Shown one piece after another: positions 1 to 10,000 of a stretch of DNA of 64,000 nt. The stretch is from Pseudomonadota bacterium (lineage in GTDB: Bacteria > Pseudomonadota > Gammaproteobacteria > Xanthomonadales > Rhodanobacteraceae), in NCBI GenBank assembly GCA_021827205.1, contig JAKAWV010000003.1, positions 124,001 through 188,000 on the forward strand. Reading direction: 5' to 3'. The notes beneath the pieces were generated by a model. That model was given only the letters and a program-made list of their open reading frames with translations. It had not been told where the DNA came from and did not search any database. The translations under genes were made by a program, and so were the position numbers. The first letter of the stretch is position 1; each line of letters starts with the position of its first letter.

Positions 1-834
1 CCCGGCCAGGCTCACCGGGTCCACATAGGGCGGACGCGCGCCATTGCGCAAAACTAGATAGTTGCGCGGCGCATAGCGGGCGTTGGGGTTGGGGTTGCTG
101 TCGGTGGAGCTGGAGATCGGCCGCTGGAAGCCCCAGATCGCCTGGGTGTCGCTGATCTGCACGCCGTACACCATGTTGAGCTTGTCGGTGTTGTAGCCAC
201 CGACCAACTGCAGGCGCTGGTTGCCGCCGCCGCCATCCGAGGTGCCGCCGGCGCGATAATCCAGGGTGACGCCCTCGACGTGTTGCTTGAGCACGATGTT
301 GACCACGCCGGCGATGGCCGAGGAACCGTAGATCGAGGACTGGTTGCCGGGCAGGATGTCGATGTGATCGACCATCGCCATCGGCACCGTGGACAGATCG
401 ACGAAGTTGGATTGGCCGTTGTACAGCAGCGGGTAGTCCGCTATCGGCTTGCCGTTGATCAGGAACAGCGTGAACCCCGGCGACAGTCCCAGCAGGCTGA
501 TGGTCTTGGCGCCGGGCGTGAAGCCGGCCGAGAACTGGCTGTCCTGCACCGCGCCGGTGGCCAGCGGCTGCGCGCGCAGGGCATCGTAGACGTTGCTGAA
601 ACCTTCGCGCTGCATCTGCGCCGCGGTGATGGTGATCACCGGCGAGGCGGTTTCGATCTGCGCCTGCGGGATCAGCGAGCCGGTGACGACAAGCTTGTCG
701 AGCTGCTTGCCTTCCTTGCGCGCGCGCTCGACTTCCCGATCCTGTTTCTGCGCGTCCTGATCCTGCGCCAGCGCCGAACCCATCGGCATGAACAAAGCAG
801 CGGCGATGGCCGCCACGAGGAACTTGTGCTTCAT
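1..834 (-). CDS. TonB-dependent outer-membrane receptor (N-terminal part; runs off the window)
   Basis: An outer-membrane receptor that would import a large substrate with TonB energy; the substrate cannot be told from this part. The first about 24 residues form a signal peptide ending in ALAQ. A plug domain follows, with the usual features: an early LVVTGSLIP stretch (TonB-box-like region), then VYDALRAQP, LINGKPI and GSSAIAGVVNIVLK. About 278 codons are present and the beta-barrel lies beyond position 1. The start at 834 has a good ribosome site (AAGGGG) just upstream. It is the first gene of its transcript, with an upstream promoter-like region. The plug type resembles the large TonB receptors abundant in Xanthomonadales. 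Confidence 0.9.
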   Translation of the reverse strand, partial: MKHKFLVAAIAAALFMPMGSALAQDQDAQKQDREVERARKEGKQLDKLVVTGSLIPQAQIETASPVITITAAQMQREGFSNVYDALRAQPLATGAVQDSQFSAGFTPGAKTISLLGLSPGFTLFLINGKPIADYPLLYNGQSNFVDLSTVPMAMVDHIDILPGNQSSIYGSSAIAGVVNIVLKQHVEGVTLDYRAGGTSDGGGGNQRLQLVGGYNTDKLNMVYGVQISDTQAIWGFQRPISSSTDSNPNPNARYAPRNYLVLRNGARPPYVDPVSLAG

Positions 835-935
835 GGTGATCCCCTTCGGATACAGTTTTGGCAACGGCGTCGCCGCCACCCCCATTCGCAACGCGGCTCC
901 CCGCTGGCTGCGAAACAAGCTCGCATCACACGAGC

Positions 936-973
936 ATTACGAAACCGTAATATCACCGGAATAGTACTGTCAA
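936..973 (-). promoter_or_regulatory. Putative promoter and palindrome upstream of the TonB receptor
   Basis: On the minus strand a perfect TTGACA (973-968) lies about 135 bases before the receptor start. A perfect 6-bp inverted repeat, ATTACG-AAAC-CGTAAT (936-951), falls where a -10 region would be. This is a plausible promoter with an overlapping operator. The -10 match itself is weak, so the call is tentative. Confidence 0.4.
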
Positions 974-1051
974 GGCCCTTTGGTAATGGCCTTGCTTACG
1001 GTGCGTGGATGCGCGTTGGCCGTCGTTCTCATCGCGCGCTCAACGGGGCGC

Positions 1052-1810
1052 TCAAAGGTGCGTGCTGCGCCCGCCATCGACCGGCAACACGCTGCCGGTG
1101 ACATAGCGCGCGCTGGCCAGATAGCGCACGGCTTGCGCGACATCGGCGGGGCTGCCGATATGGCCCAACGCGGTGCCGCGCGCGGGCACGGCGTCGGTTT
1201 CGCCGCGCTGCGCGCCTTCGGCCCACAGCACCGTGCCCGGCGCCACGCCGTTGACGCGGATGCCCGCGCTGCCGAACGCGCGTGCCAGCGCCTGCACCAG
1301 CATGGCGCCGGCGGCGCGGCTGATGCTGTAGGCCTCGTAGCCGGGCAGCGGGCGCTGCGCATAAATATCCAGGATCACCACGATGGCGGCGTCGCCGTGC
1401 GCGTGGGCCGCCGCGACCAGCAATGGGCGCAGGCGCAGCGCCAGGTCCCAGGTAGCCACCAGGTTCACTTCCAGGAATGCACGCAACTCGGCGTTGCGCA
1501 GTTCCGGCGCGGCGGCGAGGTCACTGCGCGCATAGCGCGAGGCGTTGAACACCAGCAGATCCAGCGGCGCCGTGCCCACCGCATCGGCCAGTCGCGTGCG
1601 CGCGAGCTCGTCGCCCAGTTCACCGGTGAGGATCTGCGCACTGTGCGCGCGCAGCGCGTTGAATTGCGCGGCCAGCGTTTCGGCGTCGGCGTGCGAATGC
1701 CGCGCGTGCAGCAGCAATTCGTGGTCGGTATGCAACTGGCGCGCGATCTCGGCGCCGACGCGGCGCGTGGCGCCGGTGATCAGGGCTCGTGGCGGAGTAT
1801 CCATGGACAT
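1052..1810 (-). CDS. Pteridine-reductase-like short-chain dehydrogenase (FolM/PTR type)
   Basis: A 252-residue Rossmann-fold SDR, probably an NADPH-dependent reductase of dihydropterin-type substrates. Residues 10-17 read TGATRRVG, the pteridine-reductase form of the cofactor loop. The segment DIYAQRPLPGYEAY carries the Asp that replaces the usual SDR Ser in PTR/FolM enzymes, and the C-terminal SVLPVDGG is typical. The catalytic YxxxK motif reads YSISR here, so the usual Lys is Arg. It lies 56 bases downstream of glyS on the same strand and may be cotranscribed with glyQ-glyS. The substrate is inferred from family only. Confidence 0.8.
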   Translation of the reverse strand: MSMDTPPRALITGATRRVGAEIARQLHTDHELLLHARHSHADAETLAAQFNALRAHSAQILTGELGDELARTRLADAVGTAPLDLLVFNASRYARSDLAAAPELRNAELRAFLEVNLVATWDLALRLRPLLVAAAHAHGDAAIVVILDIYAQRPLPGYEAYSISRAAGAMLVQALARAFGSAGIRVNGVAPGTVLWAEGAQRGETDAVPARGTALGHIGSPADVAQAVRYLASARYVTGSVLPVDGGRSTHL

Positions 1811-1866
1811 CCCTGCGCTGGGCTATGCGCCGAGAGTATGGCGCGACGGCGGAAGTCCTGCGTGTG

Positions 1867-4113
1867 CTACAGCCGTGAAAGGTCGGCCACGGTAGCGAAG
1901 ACACGCTGGAACTCGGCAAGTATTGCCAAACGGTTCCTGCGGATCGCGGGATCTTCGACGGCTATCATCACCCGCTCGAAATAGTCATCGATGGCTGCGA
2001 GTAGGCTCGGCGCATCAAACGGTGCGAAGAACCCCGGAGCCGACTGGAACAGATCCACACGGGCCGGAATCGCAAGAGCTTCAGCATAGTCGTGTCTGCG
2101 GACAGCCTGGTTGATTCTGTCGCGAGCGATTTGCAGCGCAAGCATCATGGTTCGCTCGGAAGGCACCTGAATCAATGACTGGTCGATGTTTGCGGCTGGG
2201 GACTCGCCGAGTTCGGCCTGCTTGCGCAGGATGTTAGCCACGCGCTTGTTGGCCGCGGCCAGCGCGGCGCATTCCGGGAGCCGCGAGAACTCGGCCAGCG
2301 CTCTCAGCCGGCGGTCGAGGTCCACCAGGCTGGATGGCGCCACCGCCAGCACCGCCTCGAATACGCCGGCGGCGATGCCCTGCTCGGCGTAGTAGCCGCG
2401 CAGGCGCTCGACGATGAAGCGCTCGATCTCCTCGGCCAGCGCGGCGCGGCGTGCGCCGGCATCCAGCGCCGATGCGATCTTGGCCGCCTTCAGACCCGCG
2501 GCCAGCGCTGCCTCGGGGATGGCGTCCAGCGCCTCCAGCAGCAGACCGCGCGTATCCAGTTGCAGGCCGCCTTCGATCAGCGTGCGCGCCAGGCCCAGCG
2601 CGGCGCGGCGCAGGGCATAGGGATCCTTGGCACCGCCGGGTTTGCCGCCGATGGCGAACAACCCGGCCAGGGTGTCGGCGCGCTCGGCCACGGCCAGCAC
2701 GCGGCCGAGGGTGCTGGCGGCGATGGTGTCGCCGGCAGCACGCGGCATGTACACCTCGTCCAGCGCGCGCGCGATCTCGGGCGACTCGCCCTGCGCCAGC
2801 GCATAGGTGCGGCCCATGATGCCTTGCAACTCGGGGAACTCGCCGACCATGCGCGTCAGCAGGTCGCACTTGGCCAGGCTGGCGGCGTGCGCGGCCTGCG
2901 CCGCATCCGCGCCGACGCGGCCGGCGATCACGCGCGCCAGTTCGGCCACGCGCAGACTCTTGTCCCACAGACTGCCCAGCGCGGGCTGGTCCACGACTGC
3001 GGCCAGCGCCTGCTGATGCTGCGCCAGCGGGGTTTTCAAATCTTCGTCGTAGAAAAACTTGGCGTCGGCGAAGCGCGGGCGGATCACGCGCTCGTAGCCG
3101 TGGCGGATCTGCGTCTCGTCCCGGCTTTCGATATTGGCCACGCCGATGAAGCGCGGCAGCATATGGCCATGACCATCGAGCAACGGCACGAATTTCTGGT
3201 TGGCGACCATGGTGCTGATCAGCGCTTCCTGCGGCACCGCCAGGAAGGCCGAGTCGAAACTGCAGCCGATGGCCACCGGCCACTCGGTGAGATTGGCGAG
3301 CTGATCGAGTAGCGCGTCATCCATCTGCGGCATGCCGCCGAGCTGCGCCGCCACGCGCGCCACCTCGCCGCGGATGCGTGCACGGCGCTCGGTCGGATCG
3401 GCCAGCACGTGCGCGGCGCGCAGGGCTTCGACATAGCCGTCGGCATCGGTGATCCATACCGGCTTGTCGGCCATGAAGCGATGCCCGCGCGAGTGCCGCG
3501 TGCTGCGGATGCCGAACATCTCGGTCTCGATCACCTGATCGCCGTGCAGGACTACCAGCCAGTGCAGCGGCCGCACGAAGCTCCACGCGTGATCGCCCCA
3601 GCGCATCGGTTTGGCGATGGGCAGCGCCTTGACGGCTTCGGCGAGCAAGCCCGGGAGCAGATCGACCAGCGCACGACCACCTGCATTCCGATGAAACCCG
3701 AAGCGTTGACCTTGTGGGGTATCAATCAACATTTGGGCAAGCTGCTTGCCCTCAGCGGCTATGCCATTCTTCTTGGCAAACCCGAGAAGTGCAGGCGTTG
3801 GATTACCGCCTTCATCCAAGCCGACTTGGACCGAAGGTCCTAGCACCGGCTCACTGAATTGACTTTGCGAGCTTGCGACGCGGGTTATATGGACCGCGAT
3901 GCGACGAGGTGTCGCGTAGATGGTGTGCAAGGTTCGCCTTGATGCTGGCCAAGGCGCTCGCTCCAGCGCTACTGCTTCCATTTCGGTTTCAATACGATGA
4001 GATTCGAGCTGCTCGCAGATCTTTGTGGCAAACGCGCTGGCAAGCAGGTCGATAGCGCCAATCGGCAACTCTTCGGTGCCTAGTTCGATCAGCAGGGGCC
4101 GGGAGTTAGTCAT
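1867..4113 (-). CDS. glyS: Glycyl-tRNA synthetase beta subunit
   Basis: The beta chain (748 residues) of the bacterial alpha2-beta2 glycyl-tRNA synthetase, which charges tRNA-Gly in the cytoplasm. The N-terminus LLIELGTEELP is the family signature, followed by the RHSRGHRF region, the HD-like AHAASLAKCDLLTRMV, and a C-terminal anticodon-binding domain with RVANILRK. It is somewhat longer than the usual about 690 residues. It follows glyQ on the same strand, but the 174-base gap between them is filled by a palindromic repeat, which could alter relative expression of the two subunits. Confidence 0.97.
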   Translation of the reverse strand: MTNSRPLLIELGTEELPIGAIDLLASAFATKICEQLESHRIETEMEAVALERAPWPASRRTLHTIYATPRRIAVHITRVASSQSQFSEPVLGPSVQVGLDEGGNPTPALLGFAKKNGIAAEGKQLAQMLIDTPQGQRFGFHRNAGGRALVDLLPGLLAEAVKALPIAKPMRWGDHAWSFVRPLHWLVVLHGDQVIETEMFGIRSTRHSRGHRFMADKPVWITDADGYVEALRAAHVLADPTERRARIRGEVARVAAQLGGMPQMDDALLDQLANLTEWPVAIGCSFDSAFLAVPQEALISTMVANQKFVPLLDGHGHMLPRFIGVANIESRDETQIRHGYERVIRPRFADAKFFYDEDLKTPLAQHQQALAAVVDQPALGSLWDKSLRVAELARVIAGRVGADAAQAAHAASLAKCDLLTRMVGEFPELQGIMGRTYALAQGESPEIARALDEVYMPRAAGDTIAASTLGRVLAVAERADTLAGLFAIGGKPGGAKDPYALRRAALGLARTLIEGGLQLDTRGLLLEALDAIPEAALAAGLKAAKIASALDAGARRAALAEEIERFIVERLRGYYAEQGIAAGVFEAVLAVAPSSLVDLDRRLRALAEFSRLPECAALAAANKRVANILRKQAELGESPAANIDQSLIQVPSERTMMLALQIARDRINQAVRRHDYAEALAIPARVDLFQSAPGFFAPFDAPSLLAAIDDYFERVMIAVEDPAIRRNRLAILAEFQRVFATVADLSRL

Positions 4114-4154
4114 GGGTGCGGGTACTCACGGTCAGGGTCGCGCGCAAGGTGCGT

Positions 4155-4271
4155 ACCCTCACCCGCCCCTGCGGGGCACCCTCTCCCGGCGGGAGAGGGG
4201 AAAACAAACCGGGCGGGGCGGCAGGGTTATTCCCCTCTCCCCCCGGGAGAGGGGCGGGGGTGAGGGTTCGG
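4155..4271. repeat. Composite palindromic intergenic repeat between glyQ and glyS
   Basis: Two strong palindromes lie here: 4179-4199 (CCCTCTCCC-GGC-GGGAGAGGG) and 4232-4254 (CCCCTCTCCC with its reverse complement). They sit inside an outer inverted pair, ACCCTCACCC near 4156 and GGGTGAGGGT near 4258-4267. The same family recurs inside the methylase gene at 8642-8808, 9707-9747 and 10184-10225. The layout resembles a BIME/REP-like or MITE-like unit. In the glyQS transcript it would fold into two stable hairpins. Confidence 0.85.
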
Positions 4272-4287
4272 TTCGCCGTGCGCGTAT

Positions 4288-5205
4288 TCATGCCGAATGC
4301 TCGTTGCCAGCGATCCCGCGCTTGAGCCCCGGAAACCCCAGCTTCTCGCGCTGCGCCACGTAGGCTTCGGCCACGCCGCGCGCCAGCGCGCGCACACGCA
4401 GGATGGTGCGCTGGCGTTCGCTGACGCTGATGGCGCGGCGCGCATCCAGCAGATTGAAGCTGTGGCTGGCCTTGCACACCTGCTCGTAGGCCGGCAGCGG
4501 CAAGCCCAGCGCGATGAGGTTTTTTGCCTCGGCCTCGCAGGCATCGAAGCGATGGCGCAACTCGTCCACGTCGGCGTGCTCGAAGTTGTAGGCGCTCTGC
4601 TCGACCTCGTTCTGGTGGAACACGTCGCCGTAGGTCACGGTGCCGTGCGGTGCCTGTGTCCACACCAGATCGAACACGTTGTCCACGTTTTGCAGGTACA
4701 TGCCCAGGCGTTCCAGCCCGTAGGTGATCTCGCCCAGCACCGGCCGGCATTCGAGCCCGCCGGCCTGCTGAAAGTAGGTGAACTGGGTCACCTCCATGCC
4801 ATTGAGCCAGACCTCCCAGCCCAGACCCCAGGCGCCCAGCGTCGGCGACTCCCAGTTGTCCTCGACGAAGCGCAGGTCATGCACCAGCGGGTCGATGCCC
4901 AGCGCCTTCAGCGAGCCGAGGTAGCGCTCAAGGATGTCATCCGGGTTGGGTTTCATCACGACTTGATACTGGTAGTAGTGCTGCAGGCGGTTGGGGTTGT
5001 CGCCGTAGCGGCCGTCGGTGGGCCGCCGCGAGGGCTGCACGTAGGCCGCCGCCCAGGGCTCCGGTCCCAGCGCGCGCAGAAAGGTGGCCGGATGGAACGT
5101 GCCCGCGCCCACCTCGGTGTCGAACGGTTGCACCAGCACGCAGCCCTGCTCCGCCCAGTAGCGGTTGAGGGTCTGGATGATGTCCTGGAAACAGGGGCCC
5201 GACAT
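4288..5205 (-). CDS. glyQ: Glycyl-tRNA synthetase alpha subunit
   Basis: The catalytic alpha chain (305 residues) of the heterotetrameric glycyl-tRNA synthetase. Recognised from the near-invariant N-terminus [17 protein letters not shown], then [28 protein letters not shown], the [11 protein letters not shown] region and [19 protein letters not shown]. Length is normal for the family. The start at 5205 is chosen because homologues begin at this point. The frame stays open far upstream, but that stretch is only the antisense of the neighbouring ATPase gene. First gene of the glyQ-glyS-(SDR) unit, divergent from the ATPase gene at 5266 with a 60-base gap. Confidence 0.97.
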   Translation of the reverse strand: MSGPCFQDIIQTLNRYWAEQGCVLVQPFDTEVGAGTFHPATFLRALGPEPWAAAYVQPSRRPTDGRYGDNPNRLQHYYQYQVVMKPNPDDILERYLGSLKALGIDPLVHDLRFVEDNWESPTLGAWGLGWEVWLNGMEVTQFTYFQQAGGLECRPVLGEITYGLERLGMYLQNVDNVFDLVWTQAPHGTVTYGDVFHQNEVEQSAYNFEHADVDELRHRFDACEAEAKNLIALGLPLPAYEQVCKASHSFNLLDARRAISVSERQRTILRVRALARGVAEAYVAQREKLGFPGLKRGIAGNEHSA

Positions 5206-5265
5206 GGCGGCTCCGGAGGCTCGCGCAAAGCGGGCTAGTATACGGAGCGACTGCACGAGGTGTTG

Positions 5266-7068
5266 ATGGCCACGCAACCGAACGCACCGATGCTGCTGGG
5301 ACGCCGCGGCCGCCTGGAGCTGGACGAGGTGCTGGCGGCGTTGATCGTCGACGGTCGCATCAGCGCCGAGGACGCCAAGCTGCTGCGCCAGAAGGCGCGT
5401 CCGCAGCGCGCGGTGCGCAATGTCATCGACCTGCATCCGCTGGTGCTGATCGCCAACGCCGAGGTGCTCGATCGCAGCGAGCCGGTGCGCCCGCTGAGCC
5501 TGGAGCGACTCACGCAGTGGCTGGCGGACAAGGTCGGACTGGCGTATTTGAAAATCGACCCGACCAAGATCGACGTCGCGCAAGTCACGCAAATCGTCAG
5601 CCAGGCCTACGCGCAACGCCACCGCATCCTGCCGGTGAAGGTCACACCCGAAGCGGTCACCTTCGCCAGCGCCGAGCCGTTCGAGGCGGCCTGGGCCAAG
5701 GATCTGGCGCCGATGCTGCGCCGGGACATCGTGCGCGTGGTCGCCAACCCGATCGACATCAACCGTTATCTGGCGCAGTTCTACGGCGTGCAGCGCTCGG
5801 TGCAGATGGCGCGCGATGGCGCCGAGAACAGCCCCGGCGCGCTGTTCAATTTCGAGCAACTGGTCGAGCTGGGCAAGGGCGGCGAGATCGGCGCCGACGA
5901 TCGCCACGTGGTCAACATCGTCGACTGGCTGCTGCAGTACGCCTTCGAACAGCGCGCCTCGGACATCCACCTGGAGCCGCGCCGCGACAGTGGCCGCATC
6001 CGCTTTCGCATCGACGGCGTGCTGCACGGCGTGTTCGAGCTGCCGCCGGCGGTGCAGAACGCGGTGACCGCGCGCATCAAGATCCTCGCGCGCATGGACG
6101 TGGCCGAGCGCCGTCGCCCCCAGGATGGCCGCATCAAGACGCGCTCGGCCGGCGGACGCGAGGTGGAGCTGCGCATCTCGGTGATGCCCACGGCGTTCGG
6201 CGAGAAGGCGGTGATGCGCATCTTCGATCCCGACATCGTGGTGCGCAGTTACGCCGAGCTGGGCTTCGACCCGCACGAGGAACAACTGTGGCGCGCGCTG
6301 GTCGAGCGCCCGCACGGCGTGGTGCTGGTCACCGGCCCCACCGGCTCGGGCAAGACCACCACGCTGTATTCCACGCTCAAGCAACTGGCACGGCCCGAGT
6401 TGAACGTGTGCACCATCGAGGATCCGATCGAGATGGTTGCGGCCGAACTCAACCAGATGCAGGTGCAGCCGGCCATCGATCTGGATTTCGCCGCCGGCGT
6501 GCGCACCCTGCTGCGCCAGGACCCGGACATCATCATGGTCGGCGAGATCCGCGATCTGGAAACCGCGCAGATGGCGGTGCAGGCCGCGCTCACCGGACAT
6601 CTGGTGTTGTCGACCCTGCACACCAACGACGCGCCCAGCGCGATCACGCGCCTGCTCGATCTGGGCGTGCCGCATTACCTGATCCAGTCCACGCTGGCCG
6701 GCGTGGTCGCGCAACGCCTGCTGCGCACGCTGTGCCCGCACTGCAAGCGCGAGGAAGCGCTGGATGTCGATGTCTGGCAGGCGCTCACGCGCGGCCACAG
6801 CATGGCGCTGCCGACGCGTGTGTTCGTGCCGGTCGGCTGCATCGAATGCCGCCACACCGGCTACCGCGGGCGTATCGCGGTGTACGAAATGCTGCGCCTT
6901 GGCCCCAGCCTGCGTCCTCTGGTGGGGGTCCGTTTCGATTGCGCACGGCTCACCCGGCAGGCCGAAAGCGAAGGCATGCGCCCGCTGCGCATGGCCGGCG
7001 CCAGCGCCGTCGCGCGCGGCATCACCGCGCTGGACGAGGTGCTCACCGTGCTGCCGCTGGCCGAGTGA
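5266..7068 (+). CDS. GspE/PilB-family secretion or pilus assembly ATPase
   Basis: A 600-residue cytoplasmic hexameric ATPase of the type II secretion/type IV pilus family. An N-terminal GSPII_E-like domain covers about residues 1-160. The core has ASDIHLEPR, Walker [11 protein letters not shown] (about 357), the Walker B-like [12 protein letters not shown] (about 419), HTNDAPSA and a zinc tetracysteine (CPHC about 490, CIEC about 525). An upstream GTG is possible, but ATG 5266 has the GAGG ribosome site at normal spacing. No pilin or secretin genes are nearby, so it is an orphan here and which machine it drives is unknown. The restriction gene begins 7 bases after its stop. Confidence 0.9.
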   Translation: MATQPNAPMLLGRRGRLELDEVLAALIVDGRISAEDAKLLRQKARPQRAVRNVIDLHPLVLIANAEVLDRSEPVRPLSLERLTQWLADKVGLAYLKIDPTKIDVAQVTQIVSQAYAQRHRILPVKVTPEAVTFASAEPFEAAWAKDLAPMLRRDIVRVVANPIDINRYLAQFYGVQRSVQMARDGAENSPGALFNFEQLVELGKGGEIGADDRHVVNIVDWLLQYAFEQRASDIHLEPRRDSGRIRFRIDGVLHGVFELPPAVQNAVTARIKILARMDVAERRRPQDGRIKTRSAGGREVELRISVMPTAFGEKAVMRIFDPDIVVRSYAELGFDPHEEQLWRALVERPHGVVLVTGPTGSGKTTTLYSTLKQLARPELNVCTIEDPIEMVAAELNQMQVQPAIDLDFAAGVRTLLRQDPDIIMVGEIRDLETAQMAVQAALTGHLVLSTLHTNDAPSAITRLLDLGVPHYLIQSTLAGVVAQRLLRTLCPHCKREEALDVDVWQALTRGHSMALPTRVFVPVGCIECRHTGYRGRIAVYEMLRLGPSLRPLVGVRFDCARLTRQAESEGMRPLRMAGASAVARGITALDEVLTVLPLAE

Positions 7069-7075
7069 GGCACGC

Positions 7076-10000
7076 GTGCCGCTGAGCTGGAACGAAATCA
7101 AGGACCGCGCCCTGCGCTTCTCGCGCGAATGGGCGCTGGAATCCTCCGAGGACGCCGAGGCCAAGAGCTTCTGGGACGGCTTCTTCGAGGTGTTCGGCGT
7201 ATCGCGCCGCCGCGTCGCCAGCTTCGAGCGGCGGGTGAAAAAGATCGACGGCAGGGACGGCTACATCGACCTGCTGTGGAAAGGCGTGCTGCTGATCGAG
7301 CACAAGTCGCGCGGCAGGGATCTGGACCGCGCCTCGGCGCAGGCGCGCGATTACTTCCACGGCCTGACCGAAGCGGAGCTGCCCAAGTACCTGCTGGTGT
7401 CGGACTTCGCGCGCTTTCGGCTGTACGACCTCGATGCCGACGGCGACTTCATCGAATTCCCGTTGACCGATCTGCACAGGCAGGTGCGCCGCTTCGGCTT
7501 CATCGCCGGCTACCAGGCGCGCGCGTTCAAGGAGCAGGACCCGGTCAACATCGAGGCCGCCGAGCGCATGGGCCGGCTGCACGACGCGCTCAAGGCCTCG
7601 GGCTACAGCGGCCACGCGCTGGAAGTGCTGCTGGTGCGCCTGCTGTTCTGCCTGTTCGCCGACGACACCGGCATCTTCCCGCGCCTGGCCTTCTACGAGC
7701 TGATCGCGCGGCGCAGCGCGGCCGACGGCAGCGATGTCGGCGCGTGGCTGGCGCAACTGTTCCAAACGCTGGACACCCCGCCCGCGCAACGCCAGAAAGC
7801 GCTGGACGCGCAGCTCGCCGAACTGCCCTACGTCAACGGCCGGCTGTTCGCCGAACCGCTGCCGCTGGCCGCGTTCGACGCCGGCATGCGACAACTGCTG
7901 CTGGACGCCTGCGCGCTGGACTGGAGCCGCATCAGCCCGGCGATTTTCGGATCCTTGTTCCAGTCGGTGATGGATGCGAAAGCGCGCCGCAACCTGGGCG
8001 CGCACTACACCAGCGAGAGCAACATCCTCAAGCTGATCCAGCCGCTGTTTCTCGACGAACTGAAAGCCGAGCTGGAGCGCATCGGCCACCACGAGGGCCG
8101 GCTCAAAAGCTTCCACGTCAAGCTGTCGAACCTGCGCTTGCTCGATCCGGCCTGCGGCTGCGGCAACTTCCTGGTGCTGGCCTACCGCGAGCTGCGCCTG
8201 CTGGAAATCGAGGTGCTGGAACGCCTGTACGCACGGCAAGGCTCCGTGTTCAAGGGCGTGAGCGAGCACGTCGCCGTGGACGTGGACCAGTTCTACGGCA
8301 TCGAGATCGAGGAGTTCCCCGCGCAGATCGCCCAGGTCGCGCTGTGGCTGATGGACCACCAGATGAACCTGCGCGTGGCCGAGCAGTTCGGCGAATACTT
8401 CGCGCGCCTGCCGCTGACCAAATCACCCACCATCGTCCATGGCAACGCCCTGCGTATCGACTGGAACAGCGTGGTGCCGCGCGAGCAGCTGAGCTACATC
8501 CTTGGCAATCCGCCGTTCTCGGGAAAGAAGGAACAAGACGCCGCTCAGAAGGCGGACATGGCGCGCGTGTTCGCCGGCGTCAAAGGCGCTGGCGTTCTGG
8601 ATTTTGTATCGGCGTGGTACCTCAAGGCAGCGGATTACATGCACCCCTCTCCCACCGGGAGACGACCAACGGAAGTCCCCAAGGGAGGGGCCAGGGGTGA
8701 GGGTCCGGCGCTTGCCACAACCTCCATGCAAAGCGAACCCTCATCCGGCGCTGCGCGCCATCCTTCGGCAGGCTCAGGACAGGCTCTTCTCCCGGGGGGA
8801 GAAGGAAACGAAGTGCGTTGCGCCTTCGTGTCGACTAATTCGATCACCCAGGGCGAGCAGGTTGGCGTGCTGTGGTCCGAGCTTTACCGGCGCGGCATGC
8901 ACATCCAGTTCGCGCACCGCACCTTCAAATGGAGCAACGAGGCGCGCGGCAAGGCGGCGGTTTACTGCGTGATCATCGGTTTTGGCAACAAGCAATTTTC
9001 ATCACCGCGGCTCTTCGATTACGACCGCGCGGATGGCGAACCGCACGAAATCGACGCAAACAATCTGAATCCATACCTGGTGAATGCACCCAGCGTGTTG
9101 CTGCCTACGCGCAAGGCTCCAATTTGCGACGTCCCGGTGATGATGGAGGGCAGTGCGCTGATCGATGACGGGTATTTGGTTCTGTCGGCTGACGAGGCGG
9201 CCATGATCATGGAGCGCTTTCCCGTCTCCAAAGCCTGGATCAAACCTCTTGTCTGGGGAGAAGGCTTCATCAACAGGCAAACGCGCTTTTGCTTTTGGCT
9301 GGAAGGCGCCGACCCGACCGAAGTTAGAAGTGTGCCGCCGGTGTTGGATCGAATCGATCACGTTCGAGCCTTTCGCGAACAAAGCGACAGGCAGGCCACA
9401 AGAATGCTCGCGGCGTTTCCGATGCGGTTCGGAGAGATCAGGCAGCCGCGCTCCAACTACATCTTCATGCCGAAAACCTCGTCGGAAAGACGCTCCTTTA
9501 TCCCGATGGGATTTCTAGGCCCGGACCATATCGTCAACAACACGAGTCTTGCCATAGAAGCAGCGACACTGATGCACTTCGGCGTGCTGACATCGACCAT
9601 GCACATGGCTTGGATGCGCACCGTGTGTGGTCGTTTAAAGAGCGACTATCGTTACTCGGCTGGCATCGTCTACAACAACTTCCCCTGGCCCGAGCTGGAG
9701 CTTGAACCCCTCTCCCGCCGGGAGAGGGGCAGGGGTGAGGGTTCGGGCCGCGGCGAGGGTTCGGCCTTGTGCGGCGCGCCCGCGCGAAGCTCAACCGCGC
9801 ACAGCCCGCCCCTGCCGCAAGACGCGCGCGCCTTCGCCCGTGACTTGCGCCAGCACGGCAGCGATGCCGAACAGCAGCTCTGGTTTCTTCTGCGCGACCG
9901 CCGTCTCGGCGGCTTCAAGTTCCGCCGCCAGCATCCGCTGCCGCCCTACACGCTGGACTTTTATTGCCACGACGCGCGCTTGTGCGTGGAGGTGGACGGC

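Noticed and set aside
5206..7164. A long minus-strand extension upstream of glyQ
   Set aside because: Antisense of the ATPase gene; GlyQ homologues start at 5205.
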